8,845 nt of DNA, from contig JAADEP010000054.1 of assembly GCA_013153335.1 (NCBI GenBank), positions 1 to 8,845 on the forward strand. Direction: 5' to 3'. This DNA is from Chloroflexota bacterium. Its GTDB lineage: Bacteria; Chloroflexota; Anaerolineae; Anaerolineales; DRMV01. The translations under genes and the position numbers were made by a program. This document shows positions 1-5,952 of this stretch, in pieces. The notes beneath the pieces are model-generated. The model made no database searches. It was not told the DNA's origin and saw nothing but the letters and a program-made list of their open reading frames with translations. Numbering within the stretch: the first letter of the stretch is position 1; every line of letters starts with the position of its first letter.

Positions 1-33
1 CCCGAGGGTGAGGTGGTAGGAAAGCCCAACACG

Positions 34-876
34 ATGCACGCGAAACGGTCCTTGCCCGACCCTGACAAACTAAGCTTGTTCACCGCCGCGACGACGCTGG
101 TGATCGTGCTTGGGCGTTGGAGCGATTTCCAAGGGCCCACATGGACCTATGCCTGGGGCCCCCACTCGTGGCAAGTACACCTATCCCCTCGATCGGTTTT
201 GATCGTCATCTTGACCGCGCTCAGCCTCTCGGGCATGGATTGGCTGCTCCGCGACCATCCCCTCTATGAGGAGCAACGGAACCGGGTGCTTTGGCACGCG
301 CTGCTGCCCACCTTTGCCCTCGACGCGCTCGCGACGTTGATCCGCACCCTGCCCCTAGGGCCCGCGTGGATCTTCGTGCTCCTCGTGGGCCTGGTCAGCG
401 TGGTCGCGCTGGTGGTCGCGGAATACATCGTGCTCGACCCGCAGGACCCGCGCGCGCTTTGGGCCACATGGGCGCTCCAGGCCACGGGCTACGGCCTGTT
501 CTTCTTGTTCGCGCTGGGCTTGTACCAAAGCGCGTGGGCGCCCAGCACGGTCGCGGTGCTTTTGGCCATGGCCGCGTGGTTCATTGGCCGGCGCCTGTGG
601 GCCCTCCAAGCGCCGCAAGCCACGCTGGGGCCCGAAAGCCTGGCCCTCGCGCTCCTCGCGGTCCATTGGGGATGGTCCCTGGCCTTCTTGTGCCAGGCCG
701 GGCTCACCCCCGCGGCCGCGGGGCTTTTACTCCTGGCCGGTGTGTATGGCTGGACGCAAGTCGTGATCGCCCGCCTGCAAGGCTTGGGCGTCCGGGAAGC
801 CTTGCGCATGTCTCTGGTACCTTCGTTCGCGTTCGTGCTGTTAGCCCTCATGTTCTGGACCGAGGTCCCAACATGA
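34..876 (+). CDS. polytopic membrane protein of unknown function
   Basis: I do not recognise this 280-residue protein as a named family. It is strongly hydrophobic, with about eight or nine likely membrane segments (near residues 13-28, 52-71, 88-106, 110-133, 142-164, 169-190, 201-222, 225-247 and 258-276) joined by short loops, some charged, such as RDHPLYEEQRNR around 73-84. I see no transporter, enzyme or receptor motif. A Chloroflexota DUF-type membrane family is plausible but not shown. ATG at 34 is preferred, with an AGGA at 18-21 (a rather long 12-nt spacing). GTG at 13 in the same frame is an alternative, and the frame is open to the window edge, so a longer protein cannot be excluded. 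Its TGA overlaps the ATG of the following JAMM gene (ATGA), so the two are probably translationally coupled. A TGA at 9-11 in another frame could be the end of an upstream gene. Confidence 0.7.
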   Translation: MHAKRSLPDPDKLSLFTAATTLVIVLGRWSDFQGPTWTYAWGPHSWQVHLSPRSVLIVILTALSLSGMDWLLRDHPLYEEQRNRVLWHALLPTFALDALATLIRTLPLGPAWIFVLLVGLVSVVALVVAEYIVLDPQDPRALWATWALQATGYGLFFLFALGLYQSAWAPSTVAVLLAMAAWFIGRRLWALQAPQATLGPESLALALLAVHWGWSLAFLCQAGLTPAAAGLLLLAGVYGWTQVVIARLQGLGVREALRMSLVPSFAFVLLALMFWTEVPT

Positions 877-1280
877 GCGCTCCGCGCGGCTTGTTGCTGG
901 CCCGGGAACACGTCCGCCAGATGATCGACCATGTGGCTCGCGCGTATCCTCTGGAGGCCTGTGGCTTGGTCGCGGGCCAGGACGGACGAAGCACGCGCGT
1001 GTATCCCATCCCCAACGTGGCCGCGCGGCCCGACCGCTACCGCATGGATCCCCAAGCCCAATGGCAGGCCTTCCGCGACCTGGAGGCCCAGGGCTGGGAC
1101 CTCGTGGCCATTTACCACTCCCACCCCGGAGGCAAGCCCTACCCATCCCCGCGCGACCTCGCGGAAGCGACCTACCCCGTGGTCTACCTCATCTGGGCGC
1201 CCGTGGGGAACACGTGGGTTGTGCGCGGGTACATGCTGCACCAAGGCCGTCCCCAACCCGTGCCGGTTCGTTGGCAATGA
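873..1280 (+). CDS. JAMM/MPN+ family zinc metallopeptidase (Mov34/PAD-1 type)
   Basis: This is a 135-residue single-domain protein with a complete JAMM zinc-site signature. It has the upstream glutamate E28 (in LEACGLVAG), then H82-S-H84, seven residues, S92, two residues and D95 (HSHPGGKPYPSPRD). Bacterial stand-alone JAMM proteins are isopeptidases acting on C-terminal conjugates of ubiquitin-like or sulfur-carrier proteins; Mec of Mycobacterium tuberculosis, which releases cysteine from CysO, is the best-known case. No carrier protein, E1-like or cysteine synthase gene lies beside it here, so the substrate is unknown. The ATG overlaps the stop of the preceding membrane protein gene, and GAGGT at 862-866 lies 6 nt before it. 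The gene ends at 1280, just before the start of a secreted peptidase gene. The frame is open far upstream to 291, but that part is out-of-frame reading of the membrane protein gene. The family call is firm; the cellular role is not. Confidence 0.93.
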   Translation: MSAPRGLLLAREHVRQMIDHVARAYPLEACGLVAGQDGRSTRVYPIPNVAARPDRYRMDPQAQWQAFRDLEAQGWDLVAIYHSHPGGKPYPSPRDLAEATYPVVYLIWAPVGNTWVVRGYMLHQGRPQPVPVRWQ

Positions 1281-1297
1281 CCCGCCAGGAGTTCGGA

Positions 1298-3181
1298 ATG
1301 GCGGACTCGCCGCGCCGCAAAGCGGTGCCCGTCCTCGTTTGGCCCACGCTGGTGACAGCCTTGTTCATGCTCGGGCTTGGATTGCACCTGAGCGTCCAGG
1401 CCGCGACGTCCGAGTGGGAAGTGCGCGTCCATCCAACCGGCGGCCTGTTCGTGGGCGATCAAGTGACCTGGATCGTGTTCGCACCCCGGGGGCAAGGGCG
1501 CCCGGGCGAAGAAGTGACCTTGCGCTTGGAACACGGGAAAGTGGCCTGCGAGTGGCGGGGCAAGCTGTCCCCCTTTGGGATGGAACGCCGGTTGGCCGCG
1601 GTGCTCCCCTGGGCGTGGGATACGCGCGAAGGCCCGGCCCAGCCCGGCACCTACACCTTGCGCGTGTATTACCGAGGCCGCGAACAAACTCGCGTGCCCA
1701 TCACCTTGGCCCCCGCGGACCAACGCCCCTGGTGGGAGCAGGGCGTGACGTGGCACCGCTGGGATACGTCTTGCTGCCACATGTATGGCCTGACCCGCAC
1801 CGAAACCGAGCGCGACGCGGCCCAACTCCAACGCATGTTGCAAACCGCCTGGGACGAGCTCATCCACCGCCTGCCCCCAAGGACGGACGCGCAGCCCGAA
1901 ATTGTGTTCATCCCGCGGCTGTGGGGCCAGGGCGGCTTTGCCCAGCGCCACGTCTTGTGGCTTTCGTATCTCGACCGCTCGCCCACGGGCAGCGACCCGA
2001 GCGTGCTCATCCGCCACGAACTCATCCACTGGCTCGATACGGCCCGCCCGCGCGAATCCCTGCTGGTGGAAGGTCTGGCCGTCTATTTGAGCGGCGGGCA
2101 TTATCACCCTGAACCCCTGCTCGACCGCGCGGCGGCCTTGCTGCCGCTGCAGATGTACATCCCCCTGCCCAAGTTGGCGGTGAATTTTTACCAGCACCAG
2201 CACGAAATCGCGTATTTAGAGGCCGGCGCGCTGGTCGCTTACATGGTGGACCGCTGGGGCTGGGACGCGTTTTGGTCCTTTTACCAAACGTGTTGCCCAA
2301 CGCGCACCAGCGCACGCATGGCAAACACAGCCCAAATCCAAATCTATCGGCACGTCGAGGGGAAAGACGCGGCGGGATTGGTCGCATCCCCCGCGCCGCG
2401 CGCCACGACCGCGAGCCAAGCCCCACCAACCGCTACGGACGCCGAAGCCAGCTCGCTGCAGGTGATCGTGCTCTACGACAGAACCGCGCTTGGGCGCGTG
2501 TTCGCGCAGCAGGCCACCGCAACCCCGACGACGGACCTGGACCGCGCGCTGCAAACGGCCTTTGGGCTCACCCTGGCCGAGCTCGATCAGGACTTCCAGG
2601 CCGCCTTGCGAGCTCGCGACGAGGCCGGTCGGCGCTGGATGGCCGACGTCCGCCTCACGGTTGAACACTTCGACTTGCTGCGACGATACCAGCAGGTGCT
2701 GGATCCCAGCGCGTACTACGCGCAGGTATGGCTGCCTCCCTGGCCCGAGGTCATGCAGCGCGGCGCGATCGCGGATGTTTATCGCCAGCCCGAATCGACG
2801 ACGGCCCTGACCATCACGTTGTTGCTGCAAGCGAGCGCGGCCGCGCGGGCCCGGGGCGAGGTCGAGCAAGCCCAAACCTTGCTCCGCGAAGGGGCCCAAA
2901 CCCTGGACCGGGCCGCGCGCGGGCATCCCCGGCCATGGGAAGGGGGCCCGCTCGCGCGCCAAATCGCGCAATGGGTGGACGCGGCCCGCGCGTGCGGCTG
3001 GCGGGTGCAACGTATGGAGCGGATCGGCACAACCTGGCAAATGGCCGTGTGGCGCCCCGAGACCTACCCGCAGCTGGAGACGGTCCACGGGCTTGACCTG
3101 CTGCTGTGCCCGCGGCACCCCTGGGGCGAACCCGAGGGCCGGCTATTCGTGGGCGAACTGGGGCCTGGGCTCGGGCGGTGA
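1298..3181 (+). CDS. secreted peptidase MA-like (HExxH) metallohydrolase
   Basis: This is a 627-residue protein. Residues 11-36 form a hydrophobic signal peptide or anchor ending VQAA, so the rest should lie outside the membrane. Residues about 40-138 look like a beta-rich Ig-like domain. Residues about 145-335 form a gluzincin-type catalytic domain with H240-E241-L-I-H244 and E258 in VEGLAVYLSGGH, matching the HExxH...E zinc site of the peptidase MA superfamily. A conserved-looking block (QHEIAYLEAGALVAYMV) follows near 301-317. An Ala/Pro/Thr-rich stretch at about 362-386 looks like a flexible insertion. The remainder is largely helical up to about 560, with a short mixed tail. ATG 1298 is chosen because AGGAG at 1287-1291 sits 6 nt upstream. 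An in-frame ATG at 1277 overlaps the JAMM stop codon (ATGA) but lacks a Shine-Dalgarno. The substrate is unknown; proteolysis is inferred from the zinc site. Confidence 0.82.
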   Translation: MADSPRRKAVPVLVWPTLVTALFMLGLGLHLSVQAATSEWEVRVHPTGGLFVGDQVTWIVFAPRGQGRPGEEVTLRLEHGKVACEWRGKLSPFGMERRLAAVLPWAWDTREGPAQPGTYTLRVYYRGREQTRVPITLAPADQRPWWEQGVTWHRWDTSCCHMYGLTRTETERDAAQLQRMLQTAWDELIHRLPPRTDAQPEIVFIPRLWGQGGFAQRHVLWLSYLDRSPTGSDPSVLIRHELIHWLDTARPRESLLVEGLAVYLSGGHYHPEPLLDRAAALLPLQMYIPLPKLAVNFYQHQHEIAYLEAGALVAYMVDRWGWDAFWSFYQTCCPTRTSARMANTAQIQIYRHVEGKDAAGLVASPAPRATTASQAPPTATDAEASSLQVIVLYDRTALGRVFAQQATATPTTDLDRALQTAFGLTLAELDQDFQAALRARDEAGRRWMADVRLTVEHFDLLRRYQQVLDPSAYYAQVWLPPWPEVMQRGAIADVYRQPESTTALTITLLLQASAAARARGEVEQAQTLLREGAQTLDRAARGHPRPWEGGPLARQIAQWVDAARACGWRVQRMERIGTTWQMAVWRPETYPQLETVHGLDLLLCPRHPWGEPEGRLFVGELGPGLGR

Positions 3182-3199
3182 AACCGTTCCCGGCCCAGG
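3164..3199 (+). terminator. stem-loop across the stop codon, probable terminator or 3' stabiliser
   Basis: Arms CCTGGGC (3164-3170), CGGG and CGGT pair with ACCG (3183-3186), CCCG (3189-3192) and GCCCAGG (3193-3199). This gives 15 base pairs interrupted only by a bulged T and a bulged TT, with a GAA loop. The TGA stop of the peptidase gene (3179-3181) lies at the top of the stem and loop. No U-tract follows, so it is not a classic intrinsic terminator. It may act as a U-less terminator or protect the 3' end. It marks the end of the three-gene run. Confidence 0.5.
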
Positions 3200-3256
3200 G
3201 ACGTAGATTAGGGACACAATGCGTCCCGCGGGGTTCTGGGTTCACGCGGGCAGTGC

Positions 3257-3298
3257 AGTGTCAACATTGCGCGAGTTCAGTGCGCGAAACGTGACACT
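3257..3298. repeat. imperfect 42-nt inverted repeat
   Basis: AGTGTCA (3257-3263) is the exact reverse complement of TGACACT (3292-3298). Inside it, after a symmetric 3-nt mismatch (ACA/ACG), TT-G-CGCG pairs with CGCG-AA apart from one bulged G, around a 9-nt loop. A near-palindrome, TTGCGCGCGTGCAA, follows at 3298-3311, and TTGCGCG recurs at 3267 and 3298. It may be an RNA hairpin or a protein-binding dyad. Confidence 0.45.
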
Positions 3299-3325
3299 TG
3301 CGCGCGTGCAATATGCCCCTCTGGG

Positions 3326-3354
3326 AAGCGGTTCCCGCCAAGTTGGAACCGCTT
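3326..3354. repeat. perfect 10-bp inverted repeat with 9-nt loop
   Basis: AAGCGGTTCC (3326-3335) and GGAACCGCTT (3345-3354) are exact reverse complements around the loop CGCCAAGTT. The sequence after it (GGTTGTGAAG) has only scattered T residues, so it is a poor intrinsic terminator. Part of it resembles a second copy at 3404-3423 (TTCCGCCAAACTTGAACGGC), giving a degenerate direct repeat about 72 nt apart. Confidence 0.55.
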
Positions 3355-3361
3355 GGTTGTG

Positions 3362-3416
3362 AAGTTGCGGAATTCTTGCCCTAAACGCAACAACGCTTTC
3401 CGATTCCGCCAAACTT
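3362..3416. repeat. inverted repeat with two alternative pairings
   Basis: AAGTTGCGGAAT (3362-3373) can pair with ATTCCGCCAAACTT (3403-3416) over 12 base pairs with a 2-nt bulge. The same left arm contains GTTGCG (3364-3369), which can instead pair with CGCAAC (3386-3391). The two pairings exclude each other, as in a switch. That is only a base-pairing observation; no ligand or terminator is identified. Confidence 0.35.
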
Positions 3417-3484
3417 GAACGGCCATCATCCTTTGGTTCGGATGTAACCTTTCAAGGAAGGTATACAAAATGAGCCTTTACACC

Positions 3485-3512
3485 TTCCCAATCCGGTCAA
3501 TTGGGGTATAAT
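3485..3512 (+). promoter_or_regulatory. sigma-70-type promoter for the S1 gene
   Basis: A perfect TATAAT -10 box lies at 3507-3512, with a TTCCCA -35-like box (4 of 6 matches to TTGACA) at 3485-3490 and a 16-nt spacer. Transcription would begin near 3519, giving a leader of about 47 nt to the ATG at 3566. It is the best promoter match I found in the window and follows a terminator-like hairpin, so it probably starts the S1-glycosyltransferase transcript. Confidence 0.6.
3487..3505. promoter_or_regulatory. operator candidate: 6-bp dyad in the promoter spacer
   Basis: CCCAAT (3487-3492), 7 nt, then ATTGGG (3500-3505) form a perfect dyad of 19 bp. It covers part of the -35 box and ends 1 nt before the -10 box. 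A dyad placed so exactly over a promoter is what a repressor site looks like, but the regulator is unknown. Confidence 0.35.
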
Positions 3513-3552
3513 AAAGGACCGTATCTGTACAGCCCCGAACGAGCTTCTTCCC

Positions 3553-3560
3553 AAGGAGGT
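3553..3560 (+). promoter_or_regulatory. strong ribosome binding site
   Basis: AAGGAGGT is a full match to the anti-Shine-Dalgarno core. It sits 5 nt before the ATG at 3566, so it fixes the start of the S1-domain gene and predicts efficient translation. Confidence 0.85.
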
Positions 3561-3565
3561 GAACG

Positions 3566-4312
3566 ATGAGCCAGGAGACTGCTGCCGCCCCCCCTGAGAT
3601 CCAGCGCAAAATGCATTTTCGTGGTGTGGTGAAAAAGTTGACCGTCGCCGGCGCAATTGTGGATATCGGTGTGGGCAAACCGGCCGTGTTGCATGTATCG
3701 CAAGTCCCCAAGGATGAGCCCCTCAAGCGCATCGAAGAGGTGCTATCCGAAGGCCAAGAGGTTGACGTGTGGGTCCGACGCATCAACCCCAAGGGCATCA
3801 TTGAGCTCACCATGTTCAAGCCCCTCGACCTCGAATGGCGCGAGATCAAAAAAGGCATGGTGGTCAAAGGCAAGGTGACCAAGATCTTGCGCAGCGGGAT
3901 CGAGGTGGATATCGGCGCGGAAGTGCCCGCGTTCGTGCCCATCGGCGAGATGACCCACGGCTACATCCGAGACCCACGCGAGTTGGTCAAAGAGGGCGAT
4001 GAGATCGAAGCCCAGGTCATTGAAGTCAACCGCCGCCGCAAGCGCATCCGCTTGAGCATGAAGGCCTTAGAGCCCAAACCCGAAGAGGTTGGGCGCCTCT
4101 CACGCGAAGAAAAAGCCGACGACAACTACGTCCCCAGCCCGATGGAGCTCGCGCTGATGAAAGCCCTGCAAGAAGCCAAGGCGCGGCTTTCGGGGCAAGA
4201 AGGCGACGCGCGCGAAGCCACCTTGCGCCAAATTGAGGAGCTGGAGCAAGCGTTGGCCGAGATGCGACGCAAGCGAGGGCGCGGGGGCAACGGGCGCCAT
4301 CACCTAAACTAA
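3566..4312 (+). CDS. RNA-binding protein with two S1 domains
   Basis: This is a 248-residue cytoplasmic protein. Residues about 16-83 form a first S1 (OB-fold) domain (FRGVVKKLTVAGAIVDIG, with LHVSQV further on). Residues about 96-167 form a second (GMVVKGKVTKILRSGIEVDIG ending RIRLSMKAL). From about 190 to 236 the chain is predicted helical or coiled-coil (MELALMKALQEAKARL, then EATLRQIEELEQALAEM), followed by a basic Arg/Gly/His tail (RRKRGRGGNGRHH) suited to RNA contact. It is much shorter than ribosomal protein S1 of Escherichia coli, which has six S1 domains, so it is better called an S1-domain protein than rpsA. It may work in translation initiation or RNA turnover. It has its own promoter and a near-ideal Shine-Dalgarno, and the next gene follows after 21 nt. 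The domain call is firm; the exact role is unknown. Confidence 0.92.
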   Translation: MSQETAAAPPEIQRKMHFRGVVKKLTVAGAIVDIGVGKPAVLHVSQVPKDEPLKRIEEVLSEGQEVDVWVRRINPKGIIELTMFKPLDLEWREIKKGMVVKGKVTKILRSGIEVDIGAEVPAFVPIGEMTHGYIRDPRELVKEGDEIEAQVIEVNRRRKRIRLSMKALEPKPEEVGRLSREEKADDNYVPSPMELALMKALQEAKARLSGQEGDAREATLRQIEELEQALAEMRRKRGRGGNGRHHLN

Positions 4313-4333
4313 CCGCCCGAGCGGGGAGGCCGC

Positions 4334-5908
4334 ATGGCCCGGCCCAAAGGCCATCGGTTCCGGGGCTTGGCGAGGCCCGGGATCCTCGCGGGTTTGCTCG
4401 CCCTGTTGGCCTTCGGGGCCGCTCGTTGGACCGCCCAGGTCATCTTTGAGGACTGGCCGCATCTCGAAGACGAAGTCGCCTATTGGTGGCAGGCCCAAGC
4501 CGCAACCCGAGGGGCGTTGTTCGTGCCTTCGCCCCCTTACCCACAGTGGTTTTTAATCCCCTTCGTCATTGACGACGCGCAAGGCCGACGTTTCGGCAAA
4601 TACCCCCCTGGATGGCCCGCAACCCTGGCGCTCGGGATGCGCGTCGGACGCCCAACGTGGGTCAACCCTTTCTGGGCCGCGGTTTCGGTGGTTTTGCTTT
4701 ATTGGATCGGCCATCGTTTGGAAGGGCCGGCTCTGGGCCTGCTCGCGGCCACCCTCGCGCTCACGTCCCCCTTCTTTTGGCTCAACAGCGGGTCGCTGCT
4801 CTCGCACCCCACCGCGTGGGTGCTCAGCCTGGCCCTGGCTTGGGCGTGGCTCGTTTTGGCCCAAACGCCTCCACCCGGCCGCGCGCGAGCCTGGGCTGCC
4901 GCGACCATCGCCGGGCTCGCGAGTTTAGGCCTGCTGCTCACCCGGCCCTGGACCGGCGTCGCGCTTTTGGCTTTGTTCCTCCCCGGCTATGCGGTGCTCT
5001 TCCTGCGACGACCCGCGTTGCGCGCGCCCATCTTGAGCTTCGCGGCCTGGCTCGGCTTGGGCCTCGGGCTCTACGCGCTATGGCAATACGTGCTCACCGG
5101 CAGCCCCTGGCGCAACCCCTACACCCTGTGGTGGCCTTACGATCGCATCGGCTTCGGCCCCGGGCACGGCGTGCTCCCCGAAGGCCATAACCTGCACCAA
5201 GCCTGGGTCAACACCAAGTTCAGCCTATACGTGGGCAACGCGGACCTCTTGGGCTGGTTCCGCTGGTCATGGCTGTTTTTGCCTTTGGGATGGTGGCCCG
5301 CCCGGCGACGCCCGGCCGCGTGGCCCGTCTTGCTCGCGTATCCGAGTTTGGTTTTGTTTTATCTGGCGTATTGGGTCAGCGCCTGGCTGTACGGTCCGCG
5401 GTACTATTATGAAGGCCTGCACAGCTGGCTCTTGTTGACCGCTTGGGGTATCCTTACGGTCGTCCGGGGGATCCAGCGGATTCCTTTCCGCAACCTGCGC
5501 CGGGGCTTATGGGCCGGGTTGAGCGGTGGGCTCTTGTTCCTCGTGCTGGCGAACCTGCTCTACTATCTGCCCGGCCGGCTGGCCATGATGCACGGGCTGT
5601 ATGGCATGACCCCGCGGCGGGTTCAGGTCTTCCTCCAGCCCGAGGCGCAAGACCTCACACCCGCGCTGGTGCTGGTGCAAGGGGTGGAACGCTGGATGGA
5701 CTACGCGGTCTATGTGCCGCTGCAGGACCCCTGGCTGCAGACGCCCTGGGTCTTCGCGATCGACCCGGGCCGCTGGCCGGACCGGCGGGCCTTGGCCGCG
5801 GCCTTCCCGGGGCGAAACCGGGTGTTGTATGCACCTCGACAAGACCCTTGGCTGCTGGCCATCTGGGTGGACCCCGCGCCCGTCCCCCAAGGCGAACCGA
5901 AGGAGTAA
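4334..5908 (+). CDS. GT-C type integral membrane glycosyltransferase (GT39/ArnT-like)
   Basis: This 524-residue protein has an N-terminal membrane helix (about 15-33) followed by the first outer loop, with acidic residues in EDWPHLEDEVAYWW (39-52). That is where GT-C enzymes keep the catalytic Asp/Glu. KYPPGWP (89-95) matches the conserved loop before the second helix in PMT/ArnT-like enzymes. About nine or ten further helices follow to about 412, and GPRYYYE (354-360) lies in a late loop. The C-terminal 110 residues form a soluble domain, probably outside the membrane. Such enzymes transfer a sugar from a polyprenyl-phosphate carrier to protein or lipid on the outer face; donor and acceptor cannot be read from the sequence. 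GGGGAGG at 4323-4329 precedes the ATG by 4 nt. A small CCGC-CCGA-GCGG hairpin (4313-4324) partly covers this site. It is probably co-transcribed with the S1 gene. Confidence 0.82.
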   Translation: MARPKGHRFRGLARPGILAGLLALLAFGAARWTAQVIFEDWPHLEDEVAYWWQAQAATRGALFVPSPPYPQWFLIPFVIDDAQGRRFGKYPPGWPATLALGMRVGRPTWVNPFWAAVSVVLLYWIGHRLEGPALGLLAATLALTSPFFWLNSGSLLSHPTAWVLSLALAWAWLVLAQTPPPGRARAWAAATIAGLASLGLLLTRPWTGVALLALFLPGYAVLFLRRPALRAPILSFAAWLGLGLGLYALWQYVLTGSPWRNPYTLWWPYDRIGFGPGHGVLPEGHNLHQAWVNTKFSLYVGNADLLGWFRWSWLFLPLGWWPARRRPAAWPVLLAYPSLVLFYLAYWVSAWLYGPRYYYEGLHSWLLLTAWGILTVVRGIQRIPFRNLRRGLWAGLSGGLLFLVLANLLYYLPGRLAMMHGLYGMTPRRVQVFLQPEAQDLTPALVLVQGVERWMDYAVYVPLQDPWLQTPWVFAIDPGRWPDRRALAAAFPGRNRVLYAPRQDPWLLAIWVDPAPVPQGEPKE

Positions 5909-5929
5909 CGTTTGGCGTTGTTCACCGTC
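5905..5929 (+). promoter_or_regulatory. possible ECF-type (autoregulated) promoter
   Basis: GTAAC (5905-5909), 16 nt, then CGTC (5926-5929, followed by TCAA) resembles the GGAAC-N16/17-CGTC pattern of many ECF-sigma promoters. The -35 part overlaps the stop codon of the glycosyltransferase gene. The sigma start at 5953 lies just downstream, so the gene may control itself. A weaker housekeeping reading also exists (TTGGCG 5912-5917, TACACA 5935-5940). Neither is strong. Confidence 0.3.
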
Positions 5930-5952
5930 TCAAATACACACGCTTATCAACC

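Larger units (their letters stand above)
3182..3484 (+). other. gene-free region rich in inverted repeats
   Basis: No convincing coding frame lies here. The first part is GC-rich and the part after about 3310 is clearly more AT-rich than the coding DNA. It carries a string of inverted repeats: GGGACG/CGTCCC (3198-3203 with 3222-3227), with a competing GGGAC at 3211-3215; CCCGCG/CGCGGG (3225-3230 with 3245-3250); and three longer ones listed separately. Short stems are expected by chance in GC-rich DNA, so only the longer ones are notable. I looked for tRNA, 6S, SRP, RNase P and tmRNA landmarks and saw none. It could be a long regulatory leader, a non-coding RNA gene or a binding region for proteins. 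Confidence 0.5.

Noticed and set aside
1061..1297. Longer peptidase starting upstream
   Set aside because: The added part is out-of-frame reading of the JAMM gene and would bury the signal peptide. ATG 1298 has an ideal Shine-Dalgarno.
931..2112. Long + strand open frame overlapping the JAMM and peptidase genes
   Set aside because: Its translation is rich in Arg, Pro and Ala without any motif, and it overlaps two genes with intact catalytic signatures and ribosome sites. It is a GC-driven shadow.
1184..2203. Long reverse-strand open frames opposite the peptidase gene (also 2216-3118, 489-1277)
   Set aside because: They mirror + strand codon bias in GC-rich DNA, lack motifs and lie opposite a gene with a clear HExxH site.
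3228..3250. GGTTC-like T-arm that might mark a tRNA
   Set aside because: No matching acceptor stem, anticodon arm or D-arm could be built around it.
3257..3420. CRISPR array or insertion-sequence ends
   Set aside because: The repeats are few, differ in sequence and spacing, and there is no transposase, target-site duplication or cas gene.
3462..3467. TATACA as a second -10 box
   Set aside because: No -35 element lies at a suitable distance; the nearest TTGGTT gives a 23-nt spacer.
3277..3468. Reverse-strand 63-codon frame inside the structured gap
   Set aside because: It starts with TTG, has only a weak AAAGG upstream and runs through all the inverted repeats. The composition is not convincing, though it is the only sizeable frame confined to the gap.
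5443..5952. Longer sigma factor starting inside the glycosyltransferase gene
   Set aside because: ECF sigma homology begins just after ATG 5953, and the upstream translation is low-complexity shadow of the glycosyltransferase.
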